A DNA stretch of 48,894 nt from Acidobacteriota bacterium. GTDB lineage: Bacteria > Acidobacteriota > Terriglobia > Terriglobales > Acidobacteriaceae. Below the pieces are notes generated by a model. The model had not been told where the DNA came from, ran no database searches, and worked only from the letters and a program-made list of their open reading frames with translations. Positions 34,272-43,206 of this stretch are shown here, piece after piece. A program made the position numbers and the translations under genes. Location of the stretch: NCBI GenBank assembly GCA_021826695.1, contig JAKAYS010000005.1:1-48894 (forward strand), in the 5' to 3' direction. Numbering within the stretch: the first letter of the stretch is position 1; each line of letters starts with the position of its first letter.

Positions 34272-34817
34272 TTAGCTGGCGAACAGCCGTTCCTGCTCGG
34301 CGGTGTCCAACTTGCGCCGGGTGCTGGGATGGATGACCGCGACGATTTCTAGCGACTGCAGGGCGGTTCGCGGAACAAAAATTCTCTGCGTGTTGGACCG
34401 CATGTCCGGTGGCGCGAACTGGACCCCTTCCGGCTCCAGCAGAGAAACGTCGTTGCTGGCCAGCCCTTCCAATTCCTCTCCATCGCGCAGGCGCATACGC
34501 AGCCATAATCCCGCAGTACGTGGGCGCGAGCTGAAACTGCGTCGCAGCAGCCGTTCTGGGTCGGTCGCGTCGCCAGTCAGAAATTCTCGCACAAAGCACA
34601 CCATCTTGACTTCCTCCAGCGCCATGGCGAGCACCTTGCCGGTCATGTCCAGCAGTTCCAGCTTGCCGTGGTGGGCGAAGCCCTGCGGATCGACGTAGCC
34701 GGACTGCCAGTCGCGGCTGAACTTGCGGACGATCACTTTTTTTCGACTTGAAACCGAAACTCCCACACCATGCTCCCGACTTTTGCGCGAAACTCTGGCC
34801 CCGAAACCTGGCCCCAT
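34272..34817 (-). CDS. unrecognised conserved-type protein with PilZ-like strand pattern
   Basis: The 181-residue protein is mainly beta and charged. Segments are KKVIVRKFSRDWQSGYVDPQ, GKLELLDMTGKVLAMALEEV and KMVCFVREFL, then LWLRMRLRDGEELEGLASND and IFVPRTALQSLEIVAVIHP. Similar proteins are found in Acidobacteria without known function; I believe this is the DUF6982 type, from memory. No clear PilZ motif (RxxxR / DxSxxG) is present. ATG 34817 is used, but a GTG at 34766 preceded by GGGAG gives a start closer to the conserved part. Confidence 0.6.
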   Translation of the reverse strand: MGPGFGARVSRKSREHGVGVSVSSRKKVIVRKFSRDWQSGYVDPQGFAHHGKLELLDMTGKVLAMALEEVKMVCFVREFLTGDATDPERLLRRSFSSRPRTAGLWLRMRLRDGEELEGLASNDVSLLEPEGVQFAPPDMRSNTQRIFVPRTALQSLEIVAVIHPSTRRKLDTAEQERLFAS

Positions 34818-35002
34818 AACTTAGCAGGGATTGTCGCATGAAGCGCAACCGGCGCAGCGTAAATTGTGCAACTGAATGGAAAAATACCCTTCAGTGTGGT
34901 ATTGTAGAACATTGTGTGTGCGACGAAGTCGCTTACATCTAATTGAAAGTAATGGCTTTAGCGGCGCGAACATTATGCTGCTGGCCGAGGCGAAAACTGG
35001 GC

Positions 35003-37042
35003 ATGCCCGATTATATCCAACTGCTCGAATCCAAACTTTCTCCCAATCAAAAACAAGCATTGAACGCCATGACCGATGTGGCGCGGGCGCGGGGTATCAC
35101 GGTCTTTCTGACCGGCGGGGCGGTCCGAGATATTGTCAGTGGCGCTTCCGTGCGGGACCTGGACATCACCGTACAGGCCAACCCGCTCAAGTTTAAGAAA
35201 GATTTAGAAAAGGCGGGCTTCGCCATCACCGGCGAGCATGAGCCGTCACAGACGGTCTACCTGCGATTCGACAAGCAGGCGCGTGTGGAAATCTCAGCAA
35301 GCCGCACAGAAAATTTTCCCAAGCCGGCGCGACCGGAGTACAAGCCCGCGGGAATCCTGGAAGATTTGCGTCGGCGCGACTTTACCGCGAATGCGATGGC
35401 GTTGTCGCTGAATGAAGGCTCCTGGGGGCTGATGCTCGATCCGCTGAATGGCATGGCGGACATTTCCTCGCGGCAACTGCGGCTGGTCGGCAATTATGGT
35501 TTTCTTGAAGATCCTGTCCGCATGGTCCGCGCCACGCGTCTGATCTCCCGCACCGGTTGGGAGATGGAAGAGCGCACGAAAGCGCGTTACGACAACGCGA
35601 AATCGGAAGGCGTCATCAGCGCCATTACCGCCGTGCAGCGCGGCTACGAGCTGGAGGAAATTGCGTATGAAGAAGAGCCTCTACAGGTAATGAAAGCGCT
35701 GGAGACAGAAGGCTGGATGGAACATCTGTCCCCCGCCTGGAACAGCCGTTCTGTCGACGCGCAGGGACTGGAGCGGCTGCATGAGCGTCTGGTGCAACTG
35801 CTGATGGCCGGTTTGCACCCCGATCCATCGGCGGCGCAATTTCGTTTGCTGACGGCCAAGCTTTCGTCGAGCCACCTTGCGGCGCTGAAGCGTCTGTTCG
35901 TGCGGAGCGATCTATTGAAGCAGGCACAGGCGCTGGACGAGGACGCGAAAAAGATACTGCAACAGATCAGCGCCAAAGATGCGGCCAAGCCTTCGCAGTT
36001 GTGGAAGCTGCTGCACAGCGCCAAGCAGGATGCCGTGCTGTGGCTCTTCTTTACTGGCAAGGGAGTGACCATACAGAATCGGTTTGAGAATTTCTTTACC
36101 AAATGGCCGGAAGCGCGCCAGAAAATCCCCAACGCCATTTTGCAGGACATGCGCATTTTGCCGGATGTTGAAGGCTACGCCGAGTTGCTCGACAAGTTGA
36201 CGTTTGCATTTATGGATGGTGAACTGCCGAATGAAGAGGCGATCCGTAAGTTTGCAGAACCGTACTCACCCCCTGCGCCGCCTCCGCCGGTAATTGTTCG
36301 CCGTGCCCGCGCCGTGAAGCGTGTGGTCGATCCGAAGGGAAAGGCCAAAGGGAAAAAGGCCGCGAAGAAAGCTGAGGAAGCAGCGGAAGAAATCAGCCTG
36401 GCAGCGGAAGCGAACGGTGTTGCCCCAGGGCCAGTTGCGGAACTGGCGGCAGCGTCGCCGACAGCAAAAGCAGCGGGTGGGAAAGGCGCCTCAGCGAAGA
36501 CGGTCGTGGCCGAACCGCTAGCCGCGAAGTCTGTCTCGAAAGCCCCGACCAAGGTCGCGGAAAAGCCCGGCGCATCGAAGCAGGTTGCGAAGGCGGAAGC
36601 CCTGCCAGCAAAGGCCGCCGCGCCGGAGAAGAAGAAGCCGGAGAGCAGTAAATTAGCTGCCGGAAAGCCAGTCGCCAAGGGAGCTTCAGGAGCGAAGAAC
36701 GGCAGCAAATCTACAACAGTCATCAAGACTGCGAAAGTCACGAAGAAAGCAAATGGAGCGGTCAAATCCGGCGCCAAGGCGAGCCACACAGAGGCAACTT
36801 CAAGGACGAAAAAGCCTGCGAAATCCTCTGCGAGGACGCATGTATCGGCCAAGCCCGCCCATAAGGCTGTGACGAGGAAGACATCTGCTTTCTCTGCAAA
36901 AAAGGTGGGAAAGCACGCGGTAAAACCGGCGGCGAAAAAAGCTACCGCTCCGTCCCGCAAGAAGTCCTCGACCAAACCGGTCATGAAATCCAAGGGAAAA
37001 GCCTCGGCAAAGACGTCGGGGAAGAAGAAGTCTGGCCGCTAG
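35003..37042 (+). CDS. cca: CCA-adding / poly(A) polymerase family nucleotidyltransferase with basic C-terminal tail
   Basis: The family adds CCA to tRNA ends or A-tails to RNA; which one cannot be decided here. The nucleotidyltransferase core has FLTGGAVRDIVSG, then R51-D52-L-D54 as metal ligands, and the head motif LRRRDFTANAMAL (about 122-134). An RNA-binding helical region (DPVRMVRATRLISRTGWEME) follows. From residue 422 to 679 the protein is a low-complexity tail rich in Lys, Ala, Ser and Pro, resembling histone H1 or AlgP. The usual family length is about 400-450, so the tail adds about 258 residues. ATG 35003 gives a plausible family start. Confidence 0.88.
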   Translation: MPDYIQLLESKLSPNQKQALNAMTDVARARGITVFLTGGAVRDIVSGASVRDLDITVQANPLKFKKDLEKAGFAITGEHEPSQTVYLRFDKQARVEISASRTENFPKPARPEYKPAGILEDLRRRDFTANAMALSLNEGSWGLMLDPLNGMADISSRQLRLVGNYGFLEDPVRMVRATRLISRTGWEMEERTKARYDNAKSEGVISAITAVQRGYELEEIAYEEEPLQVMKALETEGWMEHLSPAWNSRSVDAQGLERLHERLVQLLMAGLHPDPSAAQFRLLTAKLSSSHLAALKRLFVRSDLLKQAQALDEDAKKILQQISAKDAAKPSQLWKLLHSAKQDAVLWLFFTGKGVTIQNRFENFFTKWPEARQKIPNAILQDMRILPDVEGYAELLDKLTFAFMDGELPNEEAIRKFAEPYSPPAPPPPVIVRRARAVKRVVDPKGKAKGKKAAKKAEEAAEEISLAAEANGVAPGPVAELAAASPTAKAAGGKGASAKTVVAEPLAAKSVSKAPTKVAEKPGASKQVAKAEALPAKAAAPEKKKPESSKLAAGKPVAKGASGAKNGSKSTTVIKTAKVTKKANGAVKSGAKASHTEATSRTKKPAKSSARTHVSAKPAHKAVTRKTSAFSAKKVGKHAVKPAAKKATAPSRKKSSTKPVMKSKGKASAKTSGKKKSGR

Positions 37043-37119
37043 CGTAAACTCGCGTTTCAGAAGTTAGGATGGGGCAGACTTATTCCCGATCCGATACAAA
37101 CCGCAGGCATTGAAAAGTC

Positions 37120-38466
37120 TTAATCTCCGCCACCATCTGCCATCACGCTGATGACTTCCGGCGGGAGGATGCCAAGTTCCCGGTAAACGGGTCGAATGTG
37201 CAGGCGAATGTTTGGCAGTTGGGTGCTGAACCATATCGCGCCAGCGATGCAGAAACTTCCGCTAATGATAATGGTCGCCGGAGCACCCAGCAGATGCGCC
37301 AATCCACCAGCCAGCAGGCTGCCAAAGGGAGCCATCCCAACAAAGGCCATTGTGTAGTAACTCAGCACGCGGCCACGCTTGTCTTCTGGAACGACGGTTT
37401 GAATAATGGTGTTGCTGGCCGCTATCCCCTGCATAAAGCCGAAGCCCGTAATGGTCATCAGTGCCAGAGACAAGGGCAGCCAGCGCGACATTCCAAAGGT
37501 AATCAATCCCCCTCCAAAGATGGCGGCGGAAAAGGCAATCATGCGGCCAAGTCCCAGAACTGACTTGCGAAATGCAAGTGAAATGGCGGAGGCCAGCGCG
37601 CCGATTCCGACGGCCCCCATAAGAAAGCCGAGTGTGTGCGGTCCGCCATGCAGAATTTTCGCGGCGAAGATCGGCATCAGCACAGTGAAGGGCATCCCCA
37701 TCAGGCTGATGACGGCGAACAGCAGCAGGATGGTGCGGACCGGCGCGAATCGCGAGACATACTCCCAGCCTTCCTTCAACTGCTCGATCATGGGAACGAC
37801 CTTTCGCTCCATGCCGGAGACCTTCAGTCGCATCATCATCAGGGAGATAATGACGGCAATGTAGCTGATGCCGTCGATAAGAAAGCAGTAGCCTTCTCCG
37901 AAGCCCGCGATGACCATGCCCGCCAGCGACGGTCCCACCAGTCGCGCCATATTGACCATGGAAGAGTTGAGTGCAATGGCGTTGCCGAGATCGTTACGGT
38001 CCTCGATCATCTCCACCATGAATGCCTGTCGGCCCGGCATGTCGAAGGCATTGATCATTCCCTGGAGGACGCTGAGCCAGAGAATTTCCGTGACGGTGAT
38101 TCGGTGGCTCAAAGTAAGCGCGGCCAGCGCGAGAGACTGTATCATGGCCAGCGCCTGCGTTACGACCAGAACATGCCGGCGATTCAGCCGGTCCACCCAT
38201 ACGCCAGCGAAGGGCGCGAGCAGAAACGTTGGGATCTGCCCGGCGAAGCCGACGACGCCCAGCAGCCACGCCGAACCGGTAAGCCGGTAGACAAGCCAAC
38301 TGGTGGCAAGCCGCGTCATCCACGTGCCGATGAGCGATATGCTTTGGCCGCCGAAGAACAGGCGGAAGTTGCGATGGCGCAGCGCGCGCCCAGCGTGCGA
38401 CAGCCCGCTCTTTACAGATGTTTGGCTGGTGGAGGAATTCACACTGGAAGAATCGACTTTGTTCAC
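37120..38466 (-). CDS. MFS transporter, EntS / MFS_3 type
   Basis: The 448-residue protein has twelve membrane segments after a short polar N-terminus. Motifs are RNFRLFFGGQSISLIGTWM, LAPFAGVWVDRLNRRHVLVV and MINAFDMPGRQAFMVEMI. A later one is VVPEDKRGRVLSYYTMAFVG. These match the EntS-like exporter group, which includes siderophore and macrolide efflux. Substrate is unknown; no biosynthetic genes are near. GTG 38466 is the first start; its ribosome binding site is poor. It converges on cca and diverges from dnaE. Confidence 0.88.
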   Translation of the reverse strand: MNKVDSSSVNSSTSQTSVKSGLSHAGRALRHRNFRLFFGGQSISLIGTWMTRLATSWLVYRLTGSAWLLGVVGFAGQIPTFLLAPFAGVWVDRLNRRHVLVVTQALAMIQSLALAALTLSHRITVTEILWLSVLQGMINAFDMPGRQAFMVEMIEDRNDLGNAIALNSSMVNMARLVGPSLAGMVIAGFGEGYCFLIDGISYIAVIISLMMMRLKVSGMERKVVPMIEQLKEGWEYVSRFAPVRTILLLFAVISLMGMPFTVLMPIFAAKILHGGPHTLGFLMGAVGIGALASAISLAFRKSVLGLGRMIAFSAAIFGGGLITFGMSRWLPLSLALMTITGFGFMQGIAASNTIIQTVVPEDKRGRVLSYYTMAFVGMAPFGSLLAGGLAHLLGAPATIIISGSFCIAGAIWFSTQLPNIRLHIRPVYRELGILPPEVISVMADGGGD

Positions 38467-38624
38467 GGAGGATTGCCAGGTTCGCTGTCATTATTTTAGA
38501 TGTCTTCGCATTCGCATCGACGCGTGGCGGAAAGTTTCGCCCCGGATTTCCTCAGCCTGTGCGTCTTCCGTTCCGCATCGTCCGCGTTTCTTCGCCCACG
38601 CCGACTAGAATCGAAGCAGAGATC

Positions 38625-41600
38625 ATGGCTGAATTTACCCATTTACATCTACACACAGACTACTCGCTGCTCGATGGGGCCTGCGACGTAGAAAAGCTGG
38701 TGAAGCACGTCAAGGGCATGGGCCAGAAGGCCGTTGCGATGACGGACCATGGCAACATTTATGGCGCGGTGCAGTTCTTCGACGCCGCGAAACAGCACGA
38801 CATCAATCCCATCCTGGGCTGTGAACTGTACATCTGCCAGAAGGAAGACCATCGCGCCGATCCGCAGGGCGACCAATATCATCACTTGCTGGTGATTGCG
38901 GAAAACGATGAAGGCTATCGCAATCTGGTGCGCATTACCTCTGAGGCATCGCTGCACGGTTTCTATCGCAAGCCGCGCGTCAGCAAAAAATTTCTCGCCG
39001 AACACTCCAAAGGGCTGATTGGATTTTCCGGCTGCCTGGCGGGCGAGTTGTGCGGCCATCTGATGAAGGACAACTACGACGCGGCACGCGCGACGGCCAA
39101 GCAGTATGAAGATATTTTCGGTCGTGGCAATTTTTTTCTGGAGATCCAGGACCAGGGGCTTGAACTGGAAAAGAAAATACACGCCGACCTGTTTCGCCTG
39201 GAAAAAGACCTCGACATTCCGCTGATCGCCACCAACGACAGCCACTACATCGGCCATGACGATCATCATGCGCACGACGTTCTGCTGTGCGTGCAGACGG
39301 GCAGCACCATCCATGATGAAAAACGTTTTCGTTTCGACGGCGACCAGTTCTATGTAAAGTCCGCGGAGGAAATGCTCAGCGTCTTCTCGCAAACGCCGGA
39401 GGTGGTGGCGCGCACCATGCAGTTTGCCGAGCGCTGCCACGTCAAGCTGAACAAGATTGAGAATCCCTTCCCGCAGTTCGATGTGCCGCCGGGCTTTACC
39501 ATCGACAGCTATTTTGAGAAGATTTGCCGCGAGGGATTTCGTCGCCGTCTCGATACTTCTGTGCAACATCTGCGCGACAGCGGCCTGCTGCGCCACACGA
39601 CGGAAGAGTATGAGCAGCGCCTGCAGCGAGAGATCGACTGCATCCAGCAGATGAAGTTTTCCGGATACTTCCTGATCGTGTGGGACTTTATCCGCTACGC
39701 GAAGGAGCAGGACATTCCGGTGGGGCCGGGGCGCGGTTCGGCGGCAGGCTCGCTGGTCTCCTACGCGATGGGGATTACGGATGTCGATCCATTGCAGGGG
39801 GAGCTGCTGTTCGAGCGGTTCCTGAATCCCGAACGCGTGTCGCTGCCGGACATCGACATCGATTTCTGCATGAACCGGCGCGGAGAAGTGATCGACTACG
39901 TCACGCGCAAATATGGCCGCGAACAGGTCGCGCAGATCATCACCTTCAACACCATGGCGGCGAAGGCGGCGATCAAGGATGTTGGACGCGCGCTCGCCAT
40001 GCCGTATGGCGAGGTCGATAAAATCGCCAAGCTGATCCCCGCCACCATCGGCATGACCATCGACGACGCGCTGAAGGAATCCGAGCCGCTCCAGCAGGTG
40101 TATGAAAACGATCCGCAGATTCGCGAGCTGATCGACATTGCGCGCAAGCTGGAAGGGCTGGCGCGCGGCGCGGGCGTTCATGCCGCCGGAGTGGTGATTG
40201 CGCCCGAGCCGTTGACCAACCTGGTGCCGTTGAGCCGCAACAAGAACGACGAAATTGTCACCGCGTACGACATGAAGGCGATTGAAAAAATCGGCCTTCT
40301 AAAAATGGATTTTCTCGGCCTGACGGCCTTGACGGTGATACATGAGGCGTTGCGGCTGGTCCGCGTCAATCATGGTGTCGAGGTCGATATGGAGACCATC
40401 GCGCTCGATGACAAGCGGACCTTCGAGCAGGTGTTTCATCGCGCGTTGACATCCGGCGTGTTCCAGTTTGAATCGACCGGGATGCGCGATGTTTTGCGCC
40501 GTTACAAGCCGGAGTCGATTGCCGACCTGACCGCGTTGAACGCGCTCTACCGCCCCGGACCGATGGCGATGATCGACGACTTCATCGAGCGCAAGTGGGG
40601 CCGGAAACAGGTCCTGTACGAACTGCCGGAGATGGAAGCGATCCTGAAAGAAACGCTCGGCATCATGGTGTATCAGGAACAGGTGATGCAGATTGCCAAC
40701 GCGATTGGCGGATATTCACTGGGAGAAGCCGACCTGCTGCGCCGCGCGATGGGCAAAAAAGATCCCGTGGAGATGGCCAGGCAGCGGAACCGTTTTGTGC
40801 AGGGAGCGCTCGATAAAAAATTTCCGCAGAAGACCGTCGAACACATCTTCGATCTGATGGAGAAGTTTGCCGGATACGGCTTCAACAAATCGCACTCGGC
40901 GGCCTACGCGTTGCTGGCCTATCACACGGCCTATTTGAAAACGCACTACGCGAAGGAATTTATGGCGGCCCTGCTGACGTCTGAAGTCAGCAAGCCGGAC
41001 AACGTCGTCAAGTACATCAAGGAGTGCCGCGAGATGGGCATCGCGGTCGAGCCGCCGGACGTGCGTTCGAGCGATGCGGATTTTACGCCGCATGGAGAGG
41101 CGATCCGCTTCGGACTTTCGGGCGTGAAAAATGTTGGCCGCAACGCCATCGATTCCATTGTGCAGGCGCGCGGCGCGGTTAAACAGGAAGGCTCGGCCTT
41201 CACCTCCTTCTGGGATTTTTGTGAGCGCATCGATCTCCGAGTCATGAACAAGCGCGTCCTGGAATCGCTGATCAAGAGCGGCGCGCTCGATTGCTTTGGC
41301 CCCCGCGCCGCGCTGATCGCCGCGATCGACAAGGCAATCGAGCGGGCGCAGAAATCGCAGCGCGATACGGCGGCGGGCCAGCATGGGTTGTTCGGCTTGT
41401 TCAACGACGCTCCAGCCGCTGGGATGAAAGCGCATCAGGAACCTTTGCCGAGCGTGCCGGACTGGGACGAGTCGCAGCGGCTGCAAAATGAAAAGGACGT
41501 GCTCGGCTTTTATGTCTCCGGCCATCCGCTGGGCAAGTATGCGGAGAAATTGCGCAATCTTCCCGGAGTGGTGGACACGCAGACTGCGCTCGAGATGACG

Positions 41601-42140
41601 CCGGTGGCCAACACGGGCCGTCGCGATGCGCAGAATGAAACAGAAATTTCCATCGCCGGGATACTGATGGGCGTGCGTGTGGCAAAGTCGCGCAAGGGCG
41701 ACCTGTACGCGCAGGCGGCGCTGGAAGATTTGACTGGCAAGATCGAGCTGATTTGTTTTCCTGAAGCGTATAAGAAGCTCGCGGAAAAGTTGAAGATCGA
41801 TGTGCCGGTGCTGGTGCGCGGCGTGCTGCGCGGGGAAGAAGATTCTGCGCCGAAGCTGGCCATTTCGAACATCACGGCGCTGGAGGACGTGAAGATCAAG
41901 TTGCCGTCGAGCATGCGGATTCGCATTGCGCTGGACCGATCGAGCGAAGCGGCGCTGACGCAATTGCACGCGATGATCGTGGCCACGCCGGGGCCGGGGA
42001 AAATCCTGCTGGACTTTGAGCAGAAGGATGAGTTTCTCGTCGTGCTGGAGCCGGAAGGACTGTCCGTGGCTGCCGACAAAGGATTCGTTGAGCGAGTGGA
42101 AGAATTGATGGGTCACGGCGCGGTGCGGGTGATCGAGTAG
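38625..42140 (+). CDS. dnaE: DNA polymerase III alpha subunit
   Basis: DnaE is the replicative polymerase. The 1171-residue protein has an N-terminal PHP domain (HLHLHTDYSLLDG, then TDHGN at 40-44). The polymerase palm has PGRGSAAGSLVSYAMGITDV and PD409-I-D411-IDF as catalytic residues. A tandem HhH region and a C-terminal OB fold (SIAGILMGVRVAKSRKGDLY, LEDLTGKIELICFPEAYKKL) are also present. The length fits the family. ATG 38625 with AGAGA upstream gives the normal start MAEFTHLHLHTDYS. Confidence 0.96.
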   Translation: MAEFTHLHLHTDYSLLDGACDVEKLVKHVKGMGQKAVAMTDHGNIYGAVQFFDAAKQHDINPILGCELYICQKEDHRADPQGDQYHHLLVIAENDEGYRNLVRITSEASLHGFYRKPRVSKKFLAEHSKGLIGFSGCLAGELCGHLMKDNYDAARATAKQYEDIFGRGNFFLEIQDQGLELEKKIHADLFRLEKDLDIPLIATNDSHYIGHDDHHAHDVLLCVQTGSTIHDEKRFRFDGDQFYVKSAEEMLSVFSQTPEVVARTMQFAERCHVKLNKIENPFPQFDVPPGFTIDSYFEKICREGFRRRLDTSVQHLRDSGLLRHTTEEYEQRLQREIDCIQQMKFSGYFLIVWDFIRYAKEQDIPVGPGRGSAAGSLVSYAMGITDVDPLQGELLFERFLNPERVSLPDIDIDFCMNRRGEVIDYVTRKYGREQVAQIITFNTMAAKAAIKDVGRALAMPYGEVDKIAKLIPATIGMTIDDALKESEPLQQVYENDPQIRELIDIARKLEGLARGAGVHAAGVVIAPEPLTNLVPLSRNKNDEIVTAYDMKAIEKIGLLKMDFLGLTALTVIHEALRLVRVNHGVEVDMETIALDDKRTFEQVFHRALTSGVFQFESTGMRDVLRRYKPESIADLTALNALYRPGPMAMIDDFIERKWGRKQVLYELPEMEAILKETLGIMVYQEQVMQIANAIGGYSLGEADLLRRAMGKKDPVEMARQRNRFVQGALDKKFPQKTVEHIFDLMEKFAGYGFNKSHSAAYALLAYHTAYLKTHYAKEFMAALLTSEVSKPDNVVKYIKECREMGIAVEPPDVRSSDADFTPHGEAIRFGLSGVKNVGRNAIDSIVQARGAVKQEGSAFTSFWDFCERIDLRVMNKRVLESLIKSGALDCFGPRAALIAAIDKAIERAQKSQRDTAAGQHGLFGLFNDAPAAGMKAHQEPLPSVPDWDESQRLQNEKDVLGFYVSGHPLGKYAEKLRNLPGVVDTQTALEMTPVANTGRRDAQNETEISIAGILMGVRVAKSRKGDLYAQAALEDLTGKIELICFPEAYKKLAEKLKIDVPVLVRGVLRGEEDSAPKLAISNITALEDVKIKLPSSMRIRIALDRSSEAALTQLHAMIVATPGPGKILLDFEQKDEFLVVLEPEGLSVAADKGFVERVEELMGHGAVRVIE

Positions 42141-42186
42141 ACGCGCAAATCCCATCTCATAGTTAGAGTAGTCAGATCTTAGAAGA

Positions 42187-42291
42187 GTCATTCTGAACCC
42201 TTCGGCTTCGCTCAGGGTAAACTCCGCGTAGTGGAGTGAAGAATCCAGAGAATATTTGCTTGGGTTGTGAAGCTATCACCCTCAGAATGAC
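42187..42291. repeat. dispersed palindromic repeat, long form
   Basis: GTCATTCTGA (42187-42196) is the exact inverse of TCAGAATGAC (42282-42291). Inside lies GAAGAATCCAGAGAATATTT, almost the same as the core of the 24103-24213 element. It sits between the convergent dnaE and the small gene ending at 42344. Confidence 0.88.
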
Positions 42292-42343
42292 AGACCTTAT
42301 TGTTAATTGTGAATTGCAGTATCTTTGAAATTCCGGCTCTGCA

Positions 42344-42583
42344 TCAATCATCCTGCGGTTCGGTGCGACGTTTTTGAACTTTGCCTGTGACGGTCTGGAC
42401 GCAGCGGTCCGACACGCGTACCGGGTTGGAGCATTTGCCCGCTGCCGCTCGGGTAAAAGATCGGTAGAGTTTGCTGACATCCACCTTGCCCTTGTGCAGC
42501 TCGCGCTCCACGGCCGCGTGCATGGCCGACAGCAGCTCCTCCCGTAATTCATTCAGCACTTTGTCAATGTAGATGTACGGCAT
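42344..42583 (-). CDS. small unrecognised protein with two conserved-looking cysteines
   Basis: The 79-residue protein has an amphipathic first half (YIDKVLNELREELLSAMHAA, VERELHKGKVDVSKLYRSF). A second part, AAAGKCSNPVRVSDRCVQTV, has two cysteines. I do not recognise a named family. ATG 42583 follows AGGGTGG; an in-frame TTG at 42637 would overlap the upstream gene by four bases and add eighteen residues. It lies just downstream of the peroxiredoxin-like gene and probably shares its message. Confidence 0.65.
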   Translation of the reverse strand: MPYIYIDKVLNELREELLSAMHAAVERELHKGKVDVSKLYRSFTRAAAGKCSNPVRVSDRCVQTVTGKVQKRRTEPQDD

Positions 42584-42633
42584 CGCCACCCTATGGTCAT
42601 TCTCAACGGAAAGCCTGTATTGAGCAATGCAGT

Positions 42634-43182
42634 TCAACGAATCAGGTACAGATAGTCCGGCTCGTCCGCGATGGTGCGATAGCGGAAGGTCCGGATGATC
42701 CGGCGTTCCCTGAGAAAGAAAACGCCGGGCATCTGGTGGCCGTCTTCCTTGATCGTGCCGATTCCGTAGTTGCGAATGGCACTCTTTATCCAGCGCTTCC
42801 AGTTGGAGGGAACGAGAAAGTGCGACAGGGGATGTTTTCTCGGAAGATGAAAGAGCGGCTGCGCGTACAAAGACCCGTCTGGATTGCTGACCCGCTCCAC
42901 ATCCGAAAGCTTGTAGTAATCGAAGTAGGGCTTTGCCCGCTCCGGAGTGCCGAGATGCACAAAGACGGGTTGGGTTCCGCTAGAAAGTATCTTCGGGCGG
43001 AGCTTCGACACTTGATCCAGAGTTTCTCGACAAAAGGAGCAGCCAAAGTGGCGCAGGAAGATCAGAAGGACCGGCGATTCATCCAATAGTTCCAGCAGCG
43101 TCCGACCGGACTCTGTCTGGAACTCCTGTAGTACTGCCGCAAGCTCTGCATCTTCTGTCGGAGTTGTTGGTGTTGGCGGCAT
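42634..43182 (-). CDS. thioredoxin-fold AhpC/TSA-like (peroxiredoxin-like) protein
   Basis: The 182-residue protein has a thioredoxin-like redox motif LRHFGC48SFC51RETLDQ, then PVFVHLGTPERAKPYFDYYK and DGHQMPGVFFLRERRIIRTF. The pattern fits the AhpC/TSA antioxidant-like family (PRXL2 type) rather than a classic 2-Cys peroxiredoxin. The role is likely thiol-disulfide or peroxide handling; the partner is unknown. ATG at 43182. It lies 24 bases downstream of pyrF on the same strand. Confidence 0.78.
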   Translation of the reverse strand: MPPTPTTPTEDAELAAVLQEFQTESGRTLLELLDESPVLLIFLRHFGCSFCRETLDQVSKLRPKILSSGTQPVFVHLGTPERAKPYFDYYKLSDVERVSNPDGSLYAQPLFHLPRKHPLSHFLVPSNWKRWIKSAIRNYGIGTIKEDGHQMPGVFFLRERRIIRTFRYRTIADEPDYLYLIR

Positions 43183-43206
43183 TGTCTATCCTCAGGGTCC
43201 TGACTA

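Noticed and set aside
36175-36993. A 272-residue hydrophobic-looking open frame on the - strand
   Set aside because: It is the antisense of the low-complexity Lys/Ala tail of the cca gene. Its Phe/Ala-rich text is a mirror of that bias, and it has no ribosome binding site or family match.
38649-40181. A 510-residue open frame on the - strand opposite dnaE
   Set aside because: It is a GC-rich antisense frame of a clear dnaE gene. No domain or start signal was seen.
40716-42191. A 491-residue open frame on the - strand opposite the dnaE 3' half
   Set aside because: It is antisense to the conserved C-terminal domains of dnaE and rich in Arg/His, as mirror frames are.
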